From the NCBI GenBank assembly GCA_964533945.1, contig CAZHPA010000008.1, positions 1-61,437 on the forward strand: DNA of 61,437 nucleotides, written 5' to 3'. This DNA comes from CAZHPA01 sp964533945. GTDB lineage: Bacteria > Bacillota > Clostridia > Lachnospirales > WRBF01. Shown piece after piece: positions 7,870 to 15,431 of the stretch (positions are counted from its first letter, which is position 1; every line of letters begins with the position of its first letter). The position numbers and the translations under genes are program-made. Below the pieces are notes generated by a model. That model saw only the letters and a list, made by a program, of their open reading frames with translations. It had not been told where the DNA came from and did not search any database.

Positions 7870-8338
7870 TTTGTGTACTTCCTCCTTCCTCTTTGCCACC
7901 AAACACGGCGTGTCTAATAGAATATTCGTCGCTTTCAAGAACAACTTGCTTACCTTTAAGCGTTTTTGAATTAATTACGACTGGAGCTTTTAAATTAACA
8001 GTCATTTCTTTTATGTTTTCGGGTATTTTAACAATATTGTATATTAAAAACCCATTTTCATCAAATTCGCCCAAATCGCTAACATCTTTTTGCTCAATAG
8101 TTGGATTATAGTCTTTAATGGCGTTAAGAGCATTCATTAAAACAAAAGTTATGTCTGAATCATCTAAACATTGAAGCCAGCAAAAAGCATTATTTTCACT
8201 TTTCAAATCTTCACAATCTTCCGATTGAATAATTACAAACCGTTTTAATTCAAAAAAACCTAAAATGCCGTTTTCAAAATGTATTATGGTTTCGTCATTA
8301 ATAGTTATTTCCCCGAAATGCCTTGTATTTAAAATCAT
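7850..8338 (-). CDS. fliW: flagellar assembly factor FliW
   Basis: 162-residue FliW. It binds both flagellin and CsrA, linking flagellin stocks to hag translation. Typical segments are HFENGILGFFELKRFVI near the start and LKAPVVINSKTLKGKQVVL near the end. I chose the ATG at 8338, 6 nt after AGGGTG; the GTG at 8347 sits on that ribosome site. It overlaps csrA by 20 bp and begins 10 nt after flgL, so all three are translated from one message. Confidence 0.94.
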   Translation of the reverse strand: MILNTRHFGEITINDETIIHFENGILGFFELKRFVIIQSEDCEDLKSENNAFCWLQCLDDSDITFVLMNALNAIKDYNPTIEQKDVSDLGEFDENGFLIYNIVKIPENIKEMTVNLKAPVVINSKTLKGKQVVLESDEYSIRHAVFGGKEEGGSTQSACSNS

Positions 8339-8348
8339 ATTTTTCACC

Positions 8349-10373
8349 CTATCTTATAAAGTCAACAAGAGTAAGCTGCATAATATTAGCTCCAACTTTA
8401 AGTGATGCTTGATATATTGACTCGGCAGAATTAAGTTCCATCATAACTTCCAAATAGTTAATATCTTCATTTTTAGAAAGTAAGTTCTTAAATGTATCTC
8501 TGTCTTGGTCGAGCCTATCGCCTATAAGTTGAACACGGTTAATTCTAACGCCCAAATCTGTTTCTTGAATTGAAGCTGTGCTTAAATACTTTTGCGAACG
8601 TTCTAACATATTTTTAAATCTATCGTGAAGCACAGTTTCAACCAACTGATTTTCACGGGTTAATTGGTCTGCAATTTTTTCATCAAGCTCTGCATCGGTT
8701 AAGTTTGGAAATTGCTCTTTGTATTTTTTGCGCAATACATCTACATTAGAAACTTCTATACCTTTAACAAAATCGCAAAACTTTGTTAATTCGGCATATA
8801 TTGTTGCCGTAAAAACATCTTTTGCAAGTGAGTTAATGGGTATTCTTGAATTCATGCCAAATTCAAGCTGTAAAATTTGATTGTTCATGTTATAGCTTTT
8901 ATTTGTTGCTAAATCTGTGCATTCAAAATAAACTAATGGGTTTGGTTCGCCTTCTTTAAATTCTTTTTTTGTATATGATATTTTTAAAGTTTCGTTAGGC
9001 AAATACTTTGTCATTTCTTCTGCAATATCTTTCCCCAAAATAATTTCGCCCGTTTCGGCAATTAAATGTATTTCTCCTGCTGCCGGTTTATATGCATTAG
9101 GGTCTGTAAGCGTTTTAATTACAGGGGCTGGGTATGCTGTTGTTTTTCCTGTTAAGGCATCAAATTTTTCTAAAACAACGTTTTCGGCTCCGTTATATGG
9201 AAGTCTAAGTATGTTAACGTTAGTTGAAATTATTGGTTCTTCGTCATGCACAAGCTCTGAAACAACAGAATTTTTAGAAAAGCTTTGCGTAGCCGGAATG
9301 TTTGTAGTTGAAACATTGCCTAATGTAAAGCTTTCAGATGTTGCATCTGAATAATTTGTTGTAATTGTTGAATTAACTGGGTCTGCATTTAACATAGCAA
9401 TTGCATCTTTAGATAAAACAAGTTCCCCGGTTTCCGTAATGTAATGTATAGTTCCATCTTTGGGGTATTGTGCTGTTAAATCTGAAGAAGAAATTTCTTT
9501 AACTGCAAAATTAACCGTATTTGTTCCATCAAAAACAGCTATATTATCTATTGTTTCCCCTGCCGGAACAGTTGGCATTACCCAATTTTTTGTTTCTGTT
9601 GTTCCTGTATATTCAACGTTTACATACGAACCAGCATTGTTTAAAGCTTCTATGGCATCCATAGGCAAAAGCAATTCGCCTGTTTCTGCAATATAATTAA
9701 CAGTTCCCGTTTTAGGTTGCCTTGCATCAACATCAGTTGAAAGCTTTTTAGCAACATTGTATGATACAAAATCTGTTCCATCAAAAACAGTAACGGTTGA
9801 AACAGTTTGGTTTATAGGAACATCTAATTCAACAGTATTTTTTTGATACACTTTTTGTAAAGACATTGTGCCTTCAACATCAGCTGTTGTAAAATATTGA
9901 TTAATTGCAAAGTTGGCGCTACTTGGTTTTTCGAATGTTGGGGGTATATCTGTTCGGTAGCCCGAAAAGATATAGCGCCCTGCATATGAAGCATTCATTT
10001 CAGTGCCAAGCTGTGCAATAATTCCTTCTATTTCAAGCACCATTTTCTGTTTATCTTCCCATGTTCCGCTTGCAGCACTTGCACCCGATACGCAAATTTC
10101 ATTTATTCTTTTAAACGCCGAAACAACGTTTTTATAAACGCCTTCCGACACATCCATCCACGAAAGCCCTTGTTCAACATTTCTTTGATATTGTTGTATT
10201 TCTGTTACAGTTGTTCTAAATTTAAGCGCTCTTGCTGCAATAATTGGGTTTTCGGAAGGCACACGGATTAACTTCCCAGAAGACAATTGATTGTACAACA
10301 CATCAACAAGCCTTGTATTCCGGTTTATATTTAAAAGCATTTGCGTGTTCATCATAGGGTTTGTTATTCTCAT
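8349..10373 (-). CDS. flgL: flagellar hook-associated protein FlgL, with a repeat-built insertion
   Basis: 674 residues, more than twice the usual FlgL length of about 300. The N-terminal (1-150) and C-terminal (about 500-674) parts are FlgL-like: RITNPMMNTQMLLNINRN, LSSGK, AGRYIFSG, then a helical end with AESIYQASLKVGANIMQLTLVDFI. FlgL joins the hook-filament junction. Between them three diverged copies of a beta-rich unit of about 80-90 residues (about 186-260, 270-345, 385-470) share a G-x-(I/V)-x-(Y/L)-I-x-ETGE core. The insertion would point outward from the junction. Follows flgK closely. Confidence 0.92.
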   Translation of the reverse strand: MRITNPMMNTQMLLNINRNTRLVDVLYNQLSSGKLIRVPSENPIIAARALKFRTTVTEIQQYQRNVEQGLSWMDVSEGVYKNVVSAFKRINEICVSGASAASGTWEDKQKMVLEIEGIIAQLGTEMNASYAGRYIFSGYRTDIPPTFEKPSSANFAINQYFTTADVEGTMSLQKVYQKNTVELDVPINQTVSTVTVFDGTDFVSYNVAKKLSTDVDARQPKTGTVNYIAETGELLLPMDAIEALNNAGSYVNVEYTGTTETKNWVMPTVPAGETIDNIAVFDGTNTVNFAVKEISSSDLTAQYPKDGTIHYITETGELVLSKDAIAMLNADPVNSTITTNYSDATSESFTLGNVSTTNIPATQSFSKNSVVSELVHDEEPIISTNVNILRLPYNGAENVVLEKFDALTGKTTAYPAPVIKTLTDPNAYKPAAGEIHLIAETGEIILGKDIAEEMTKYLPNETLKISYTKKEFKEGEPNPLVYFECTDLATNKSYNMNNQILQLEFGMNSRIPINSLAKDVFTATIYAELTKFCDFVKGIEVSNVDVLRKKYKEQFPNLTDAELDEKIADQLTRENQLVETVLHDRFKNMLERSQKYLSTASIQETDLGVRINRVQLIGDRLDQDRDTFKNLLSKNEDINYLEVMMELNSAESIYQASLKVGANIMQLTLVDFIR

Positions 10374-10388
10374 TTAATCCGCCTCCTA

Positions 10389-12236
10389 TTATACGCCTAC
10401 TCTATTTATTAAAGTATCGTAAATATTATCTATAACATTAATTAATTTAGCAGCCGCAATATATAGTTGTTGAAACCTAACCATATCAATTGACTCCTCG
10501 TCTAAGTCAACACCTGAAACAGAGCGTCTTTGGTTGTTTACAAGAGCCACAGATTCGGTATAGCTTTTGTCGAAATTATTCGCTTGTTCAATATCAATTC
10601 CAAGTTCAACCGAAATACCTATAACATAGTCTTCAAGTTTACCTTCTTTAAAAAGCGACTTGTAATCTTTAATACTCATTAAATCTTTTATAATTTCATT
10701 ATCGCTTTTGTCTGATGTTGTACCTTTTGCTGCTGCCAAAAGCCTTGGGTCAAGCAAAATACTAGGGTTAATTTGAAAGTTTTCGGCTGTAATGTTATTA
10801 TAATTTATTGGAATATAAGTAATTTCTCCTGTTATTTCATCAACCGTTCCATATTGCGTTCTAATTCCGTCTGTAAAAAATAGTTCGTTTGTTTTTTTGC
10901 CATAACCATCATAGCCATCTTTATGCCCCGAAAGCCCATCAACGCCTTCATTCATTGCTTTGGCAAATGTTCTTACTAAATGGTTTAACTTATTCATGTA
11001 ATGCGGAATACCTTTATAAACTGTTGTTTTGCCAACAGATAGGCTATAAACTCTATTATTGTCATTTTTTAGTTGAAGCGGTGTTTTTGTATCATCTATT
11101 TCAAATGTTGCCATTTTTGTTTCTTGGTCGTAAGTATAACTTTTATAATAGTATTCATTGCCAATTCCTGTAACTGTATCTTGAATTGTTAAAACGCCGC
11201 CTGTTTCTAAATAATCTAACCTTGAAATAGGAAGTGTAATTGTTTGTCCGCCTGTATATTTAAAAGTTCCTGTACCGCAATTGTTATTATTTCCATCTCT
11301 AGTGTCTATAAGCCCTTTTAGTTCCCCTGAAAGAGAGGGGCTGTATATGTCAAACTTTTTGCTGCTGTTTGCAAAATAAATGTCGTAAAGTCCATGTACG
11401 TCTGTTGGATTAACTTTTTGGCTGCGTTCAACAATAGTTAAGGAAGACATATCAAAATGACTTACAAATTCATTTCCATTTATTGAAACAGAAAATCTTT
11501 TATCGCTTTTATTGCGGTCTTCTGGGTTTGGAAATTTACCTTTGGCAAAGTCGTCATTTGTTTCTACTTCATCAACTTCAACATTAACATATTTTGAAAG
11601 CTCGTCAACAAGTCTTGCTCTATCGTCACGCAATTCATTTGCATAATCGCCGGCTAATTCATATTTATATATTTGCTTATTTAAGCTTGTTATTTGCTGA
11701 CCTAAACTATTTATTATTTCAACAACAGTTTTAACTTCCGAATTTATTGCAAGCTGTTGTTGCTTTAAAGATTCGGCGGCATTTGATATAAAGCGTGTTA
11801 ACGTTTGCCCCGATTGCAAAACATTTGTTCGATAAGTTCCGTCGCCTGACGATACGTGTAAATCGGAAACGGTTTGAAAAAATTTGTCGAATGCGCCTTT
11901 AACTCCTAGCCCCGAAAGTTCTGTAAATGTTGCTTCAACCGAAGCTAAAAGCTGATTTTTAACTCCATATTGCCCAAGCGTTGGCGTTTGTGTCCAATAC
12001 TTTTTATCTAAATAAAAGCTCCTGTGTTGCCTTACCGAATAAATACCCGAACCCGTACCAACCATGCCTTTGCCTGTATACAAAGCAAGCGGTTCGTGCG
12101 CTCTAATTTCGGCATATTGCCTTGAATAGCCTTTAGTTGTGGCGTTAGATACATTGTTTCCAACAACTTCAAGTGCGCCTTTAGCTGTAAAAAGCCCTGT
12201 CATTGCAACGTTATATTCAAAAAATGAACTTCTCAT
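10389..12236 (-). CDS. flgK: flagellar hook-associated protein FlgK (paralogue A)
   Basis: 615-residue HAP1. The N-terminus has the flagellar rod/hook signature (ALEVVGNNVSNATTKGYSRQ) and the C-terminus has SGVDLDEESIDMVRFQQLYIAAAKLINVID, the D0/D1 helices that pack into the junction. The region between holds variable outer domains. It lies 7 nt after the second flgK gene and shares both ends with it, so the two are paralogues. FlgK and FlgL together join hook to filament. Confidence 0.94.
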   Translation of the reverse strand: MRSSFFEYNVAMTGLFTAKGALEVVGNNVSNATTKGYSRQYAEIRAHEPLALYTGKGMVGTGSGIYSVRQHRSFYLDKKYWTQTPTLGQYGVKNQLLASVEATFTELSGLGVKGAFDKFFQTVSDLHVSSGDGTYRTNVLQSGQTLTRFISNAAESLKQQQLAINSEVKTVVEIINSLGQQITSLNKQIYKYELAGDYANELRDDRARLVDELSKYVNVEVDEVETNDDFAKGKFPNPEDRNKSDKRFSVSINGNEFVSHFDMSSLTIVERSQKVNPTDVHGLYDIYFANSSKKFDIYSPSLSGELKGLIDTRDGNNNNCGTGTFKYTGGQTITLPISRLDYLETGGVLTIQDTVTGIGNEYYYKSYTYDQETKMATFEIDDTKTPLQLKNDNNRVYSLSVGKTTVYKGIPHYMNKLNHLVRTFAKAMNEGVDGLSGHKDGYDGYGKKTNELFFTDGIRTQYGTVDEITGEITYIPINYNNITAENFQINPSILLDPRLLAAAKGTTSDKSDNEIIKDLMSIKDYKSLFKEGKLEDYVIGISVELGIDIEQANNFDKSYTESVALVNNQRRSVSGVDLDEESIDMVRFQQLYIAAAKLINVIDNIYDTLINRVGV

Positions 12237-12243
12237 TTAAAGC

Positions 12244-14361
12244 CTACCTCCCCACAATTCCTGTTCCGTTAACAATTTTGTCAATCATTTCGTCGATAAC
12301 ATTTAAAATTTTTGCCGCCGAATTATATGCATGTTGAAATTTCATCATATTAGTTAATTCTTCATCAAGGGAAACGCCCGACATTGAAAGACGAATGTTG
12401 TTTACTTGGTTTGTAATTACAGTTTGTGATTGAAGAAAAGTTTCAGATTCTCTTGTTTCGGTTGCAACGCCATTAACAAGCTTGGCATATGTTCTTTCAA
12501 CGCTGTTATCTTTTTTACCACCAAAATTAAACTTCCAATCATACATAAGGTCTAATATTAAATTTGTATCTTCAACATCTCTGGAAGGCGAAAGACAAAG
12601 AAATGTGTAGCCGCTTGCTTCGGCAAAAATGGGGTTAATTTCTATATTACCGATTGTGTATAGCGAATACATATTAGTTTTATCTTCATATATTGGCTCT
12701 CCTGTTTCAGGGTTAAAGCGTGGCGTATTTCCTTTGCGAACAAAAACTTCAATGCCTTGCGTTTCTTTATCTAATGCATATGGTCCTGAATAGAATTCGT
12801 TTTTTGTTCCGTCTTTAAAGTACGGCACATTTTCAACTAATTCGGGAACTAAATTACCAAACCCATCATCAACCATATTGCCTGTTTTAACATATTTAGG
12901 TTCTGTTGGAGCAACAGCTTCATTAATCATTTTAACTAAATTGTTTATAAGTGCGTCAAATTCCATTTGAACACGTGGTATAATTGCTTGAGTTGCGTTA
13001 AAAACATCTCTTTGGTAATCGGGAATATTTTTTAAAGTTTTTTCAAGTGCTATATTTGCATAGTTTACAATTTCGGTTTTATATGCCGAAAGAGCTGCTA
13101 TATATGCCGGGTCTGTATCAAGCCCAGGGTAGTCGGCAGGGTTTGGTTTTTGGGGAACGTTAGTTAATTTGTATTTTTCGCCTACTGCTATTACTTCTTT
13201 TTCAAATTGGGCAAAGTCTTTCTCGTATTTAGCCAAATCGTTTTGGTATTTAACATAGTCTTTTTGATATTTAGGCAAATCAACTTCTTCATATTGCCCT
13301 AACGCTTCTAAATAGGCTGGGTCTTGTAAATCTCCTCCAAAATCTGCAGCATCAGGCTTTGTAGGCGCTGTAATTGGCGTTGGAACTGTTGGTGGTTTTG
13401 GAACAATTGGGTATGAAGCATAATTGCATGTTGTTGAACCTCTTGCAACTAACAATGCCTTTAAAGTTCCATTATCATTTGACCTTATTGCATTAACTTG
13501 CCCTGTTAAATTATAGAGCGGTTTTGCGTTGCTTGTATATGGGAGTATTGTTTCCGAACGCGTAAACACAGGCTCTACAAATGCAAAGTCTTTAGCCGTA
13601 TATTTAAGCCCTATTTTATTTATAAAGCCGCCAACTAAAAGTTCGTTTCCTCCACTTGTAATGTCAACCTGTCCATATCTTCCTTCTGTAACATCTATAT
13701 CCATTAACATTGCAAGCCTGTCAAGGCAATAATTTCTTTCATCTAAAAAGTCGTTCGGGCGGTCGCCTGATGCACTTGCCTGCATAATTTTTATATTTAG
13801 CTGATTAACTCTTTCAACTAAAGAATTAACTTCAAATACCGTGTCTTTTATTTGTTGGTTTAAGTTATTTTGTTCTGCAAAAAGCTTCTCGTAAACGTCA
13901 TTTGCTTTGTTAACAAAAGAAACTGCCGTATTTATAAATGTTCCTCTTGTTCCAATTCCCGATAAATCAAGAGAAAGCTCGTTTATTGCATCCCACATAT
14001 CTTCTAAAACTCTTTGAGCCGCATACTCCCCTTCAAGTTCACCCAATATAGATTCAACTTCTTGCCCAACGGCAGTTTTAACGCTGTAAAACCCAACACG
14101 CTTAACTTCAAAGCGATAGCTTTCATCTAAAAATTTATCTCTAACTTGCCGTATTGCTGCAACATTAGTTCCTAACCCCATTTGCATTACGCCAAGCCCG
14201 TTAACCCCAACGTTAATGGGCGTAAAATCTGTTTGCATAACTTGTTGGCGTGAATATCCAACTGTTGCCGAGTTAGACATATTATGCCCTGTTACATACA
14301 ATGCGGCTTGTGCTGCATTCATACCGCTAACGGCAATGCTTAAACTTGAAAATCTGGACAA
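12244..14361 (-). CDS. flgK: flagellar hook-associated protein FlgK (paralogue B)
   Basis: 705-residue HAP1-like protein. N-terminal AALYVTGHNMSNSATVGYSRQQ and C-terminal SGVSLDEELTNMMKFQHAYNSAAKILNVIDEMIDK are standard. Residues about 330-450 hold an inserted, Pro- and Tyr/Lys-rich helical segment with two related motifs (GGDLQDPAYLEALGQYE and PGLDTDPAYIAALSAYK). First of two adjacent flgK genes; TTAAAACCTCC read on the plus strand gives a GGAGG site before the ATG. Having two suggests a mixed junction or condition-specific variants. Confidence 0.92.
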   Translation of the reverse strand: MSRFSSLSIAVSGMNAAQAALYVTGHNMSNSATVGYSRQQVMQTDFTPINVGVNGLGVMQMGLGTNVAAIRQVRDKFLDESYRFEVKRVGFYSVKTAVGQEVESILGELEGEYAAQRVLEDMWDAINELSLDLSGIGTRGTFINTAVSFVNKANDVYEKLFAEQNNLNQQIKDTVFEVNSLVERVNQLNIKIMQASASGDRPNDFLDERNYCLDRLAMLMDIDVTEGRYGQVDITSGGNELLVGGFINKIGLKYTAKDFAFVEPVFTRSETILPYTSNAKPLYNLTGQVNAIRSNDNGTLKALLVARGSTTCNYASYPIVPKPPTVPTPITAPTKPDAADFGGDLQDPAYLEALGQYEEVDLPKYQKDYVKYQNDLAKYEKDFAQFEKEVIAVGEKYKLTNVPQKPNPADYPGLDTDPAYIAALSAYKTEIVNYANIALEKTLKNIPDYQRDVFNATQAIIPRVQMEFDALINNLVKMINEAVAPTEPKYVKTGNMVDDGFGNLVPELVENVPYFKDGTKNEFYSGPYALDKETQGIEVFVRKGNTPRFNPETGEPIYEDKTNMYSLYTIGNIEINPIFAEASGYTFLCLSPSRDVEDTNLILDLMYDWKFNFGGKKDNSVERTYAKLVNGVATETRESETFLQSQTVITNQVNNIRLSMSGVSLDEELTNMMKFQHAYNSAAKILNVIDEMIDKIVNGTGIVGR

Positions 14362-14390
14362 TTTTTAAAACCTCCTTGCTTTTTTTCTTT

Positions 14391-14882
14391 TTATTGCTTC
14401 GCATCAAAAAACCTATTTATTCCGCTTGCGTTAATAGGTTCTGTGTAGTTATCTTCTTTAGCAACGCCTCTTATAACGTTCATTGTAAATTCTATATATT
14501 CCAACGAATTTTCAATTAGCAGTTTGTTTACGTCATTCGCCTGCTTTAGTTGTTCTGTAATTAATTTAAGCTTTTCCTGAAGCTTTAAAAGTTCCTCTTT
14601 CTCATTGCCTATACTAATAATTTCGGCAAGTCTTTTTAACGTAAGTTCTTTTAAGTCTTTATTTAAAACCATTGCAATATCTGCCATTATTGCAATTCTG
14701 CTTTTTTCCAGCTTATTTTGTCTGCTTGCTAAAATATTTTCAAGTTCAACAATTTTTTGTAAAGACTTAACATCGTTTTCAACTATAACTTGTGTTTTTT
14801 CTTTTGCAAGACCTAAAAAATCAGAAAGATTGTCTGCTTCTGTATTTAAAATTTTTATTAATTCGTTAACTAAGCCTGCCAA
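14391..14882 (-). CDS. flgN: flagellar chaperone FlgN
   Basis: About 163 residues, almost entirely helical, with a FlgN-like start (AGLVNELIKILNTEADNLSDFL) and heptad-rich middle. FlgN holds FlgK and FlgL for export, which fits its place immediately upstream of them. The start is uncertain: TTG at 14882 lies 5 nt after GGGGTGG and gives the family-typical beginning MAGLVNEL; the ATG at 14897 has no ribosome site. Confidence 0.88.
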   Translation of the reverse strand: MAGLVNELIKILNTEADNLSDFLGLAKEKTQVIVENDVKSLQKIVELENILASRQNKLEKSRIAIMADIAMVLNKDLKELTLKRLAEIISIGNEKEELLKLQEKLKLITEQLKQANDVNKLLIENSLEYIEFTMNVIRGVAKEDNYTEPINASGINRFFDAKQ

Positions 14883-14924
14883 AAAACCACCCCACATAAA
14901 ATCTTGGCATAAAACTTAAAATTT

Positions 14925-14949
14925 CGGCAAGGGTTTTATGCCCTTGCCG
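14925..14949 (-). promoter_or_regulatory. stem-loop between flgM and flgN
   Basis: CGGCAAGGG and CCCTTGCCG form a perfect 9-bp stem around a 7-nt loop, directly after the flgM stop. No proper U-run follows, so it is more likely an RNA-processing, stabilising or partial-termination element than a full terminator. Confidence 0.65.
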
Positions 14950-14950
14950 G

Positions 14951-15244
14951 CTATTTGAAATTAAAAGCATTGTCGATAATGCGTTCAGCAACTTTTTCGG
15001 ATGAAATATCATCAAGATAGCTGCCGTTTTTAATACGTTCTTTAATTGATAAAATTTTATCTTCATTGGCTTCCTTTGTTTTAGATAAAGCTTGCATAAC
15101 TGCTTGAAAATCTTTAGCAGATGATGAAACTTTAACATTGTCTTCTTTTTTGGAAGTATCAGAAACTCTTTTCCCTTTAACGGAAGTTTTTTCGGACATG
15201 AAATTGTCATACGCTTTATATATGCTATTAATTCTAACGTCCAC
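14951..15244 (-). CDS. flgM: anti-sigma-28 factor FlgM
   Basis: 97-residue FlgM. The N-terminal half is disordered and charged, and the C-terminal half (VKVSSSAKDFQAVMQAL, IKERIKNGSYLDDISSEKVAERI) is the sigma-D-binding region. FlgM blocks late flagellar transcription until the hook-basal body is complete and it is exported. GTG start with GGCGGGTGAG 5 nt upstream. First gene of the operon flgM-flgN-flgK-flgK-flgL-fliW-csrA. Confidence 0.93.
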   Translation of the reverse strand: MDVRINSIYKAYDNFMSEKTSVKGKRVSDTSKKEDNVKVSSSAKDFQAVMQALSKTKEANEDKILSIKERIKNGSYLDDISSEKVAERIIDNAFNFK

Positions 15245-15304
15245 AGCAACTCACCCGCCTTTCATGTCTTTTTTACCTTTTTACCGCAATGCTTTTATAA
15301 AATA

Positions 15305-15312
15305 TTATCGAC
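15305..15312 (-). promoter_or_regulatory. possible sigma-D -10 box upstream of flgM
   Basis: On the minus strand GTCGATAA differs from the sigma-D -10 element GCCGATAA by one base and lies 61 nt before the flgM start. A matching TAAA at 15-bp spacing is not present; CTAA is found at 17 bp. The call is tentative. Confidence 0.35.
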
Positions 15313-15358
15313 AACATTAAAGCAATATATTAGCATTAGTTATTTATTAAAAATTATT

Positions 15359-15388
15359 TTGTAGTTTCTGTATTTTTTGTGTTATAAT
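15359..15388 (+). promoter_or_regulatory. sigma-A-like promoter of glgP
   Basis: TTGTAG (15359-15364) and TATAAT (15383-15388), spacer 18 bp, 43 nt before the glgP start codon. Confidence 0.65.
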
Positions 15389-15431
15389 AACATTTATTCT
15401 TTTTATAGAAAATAAAGGAGGAACAAAATTA

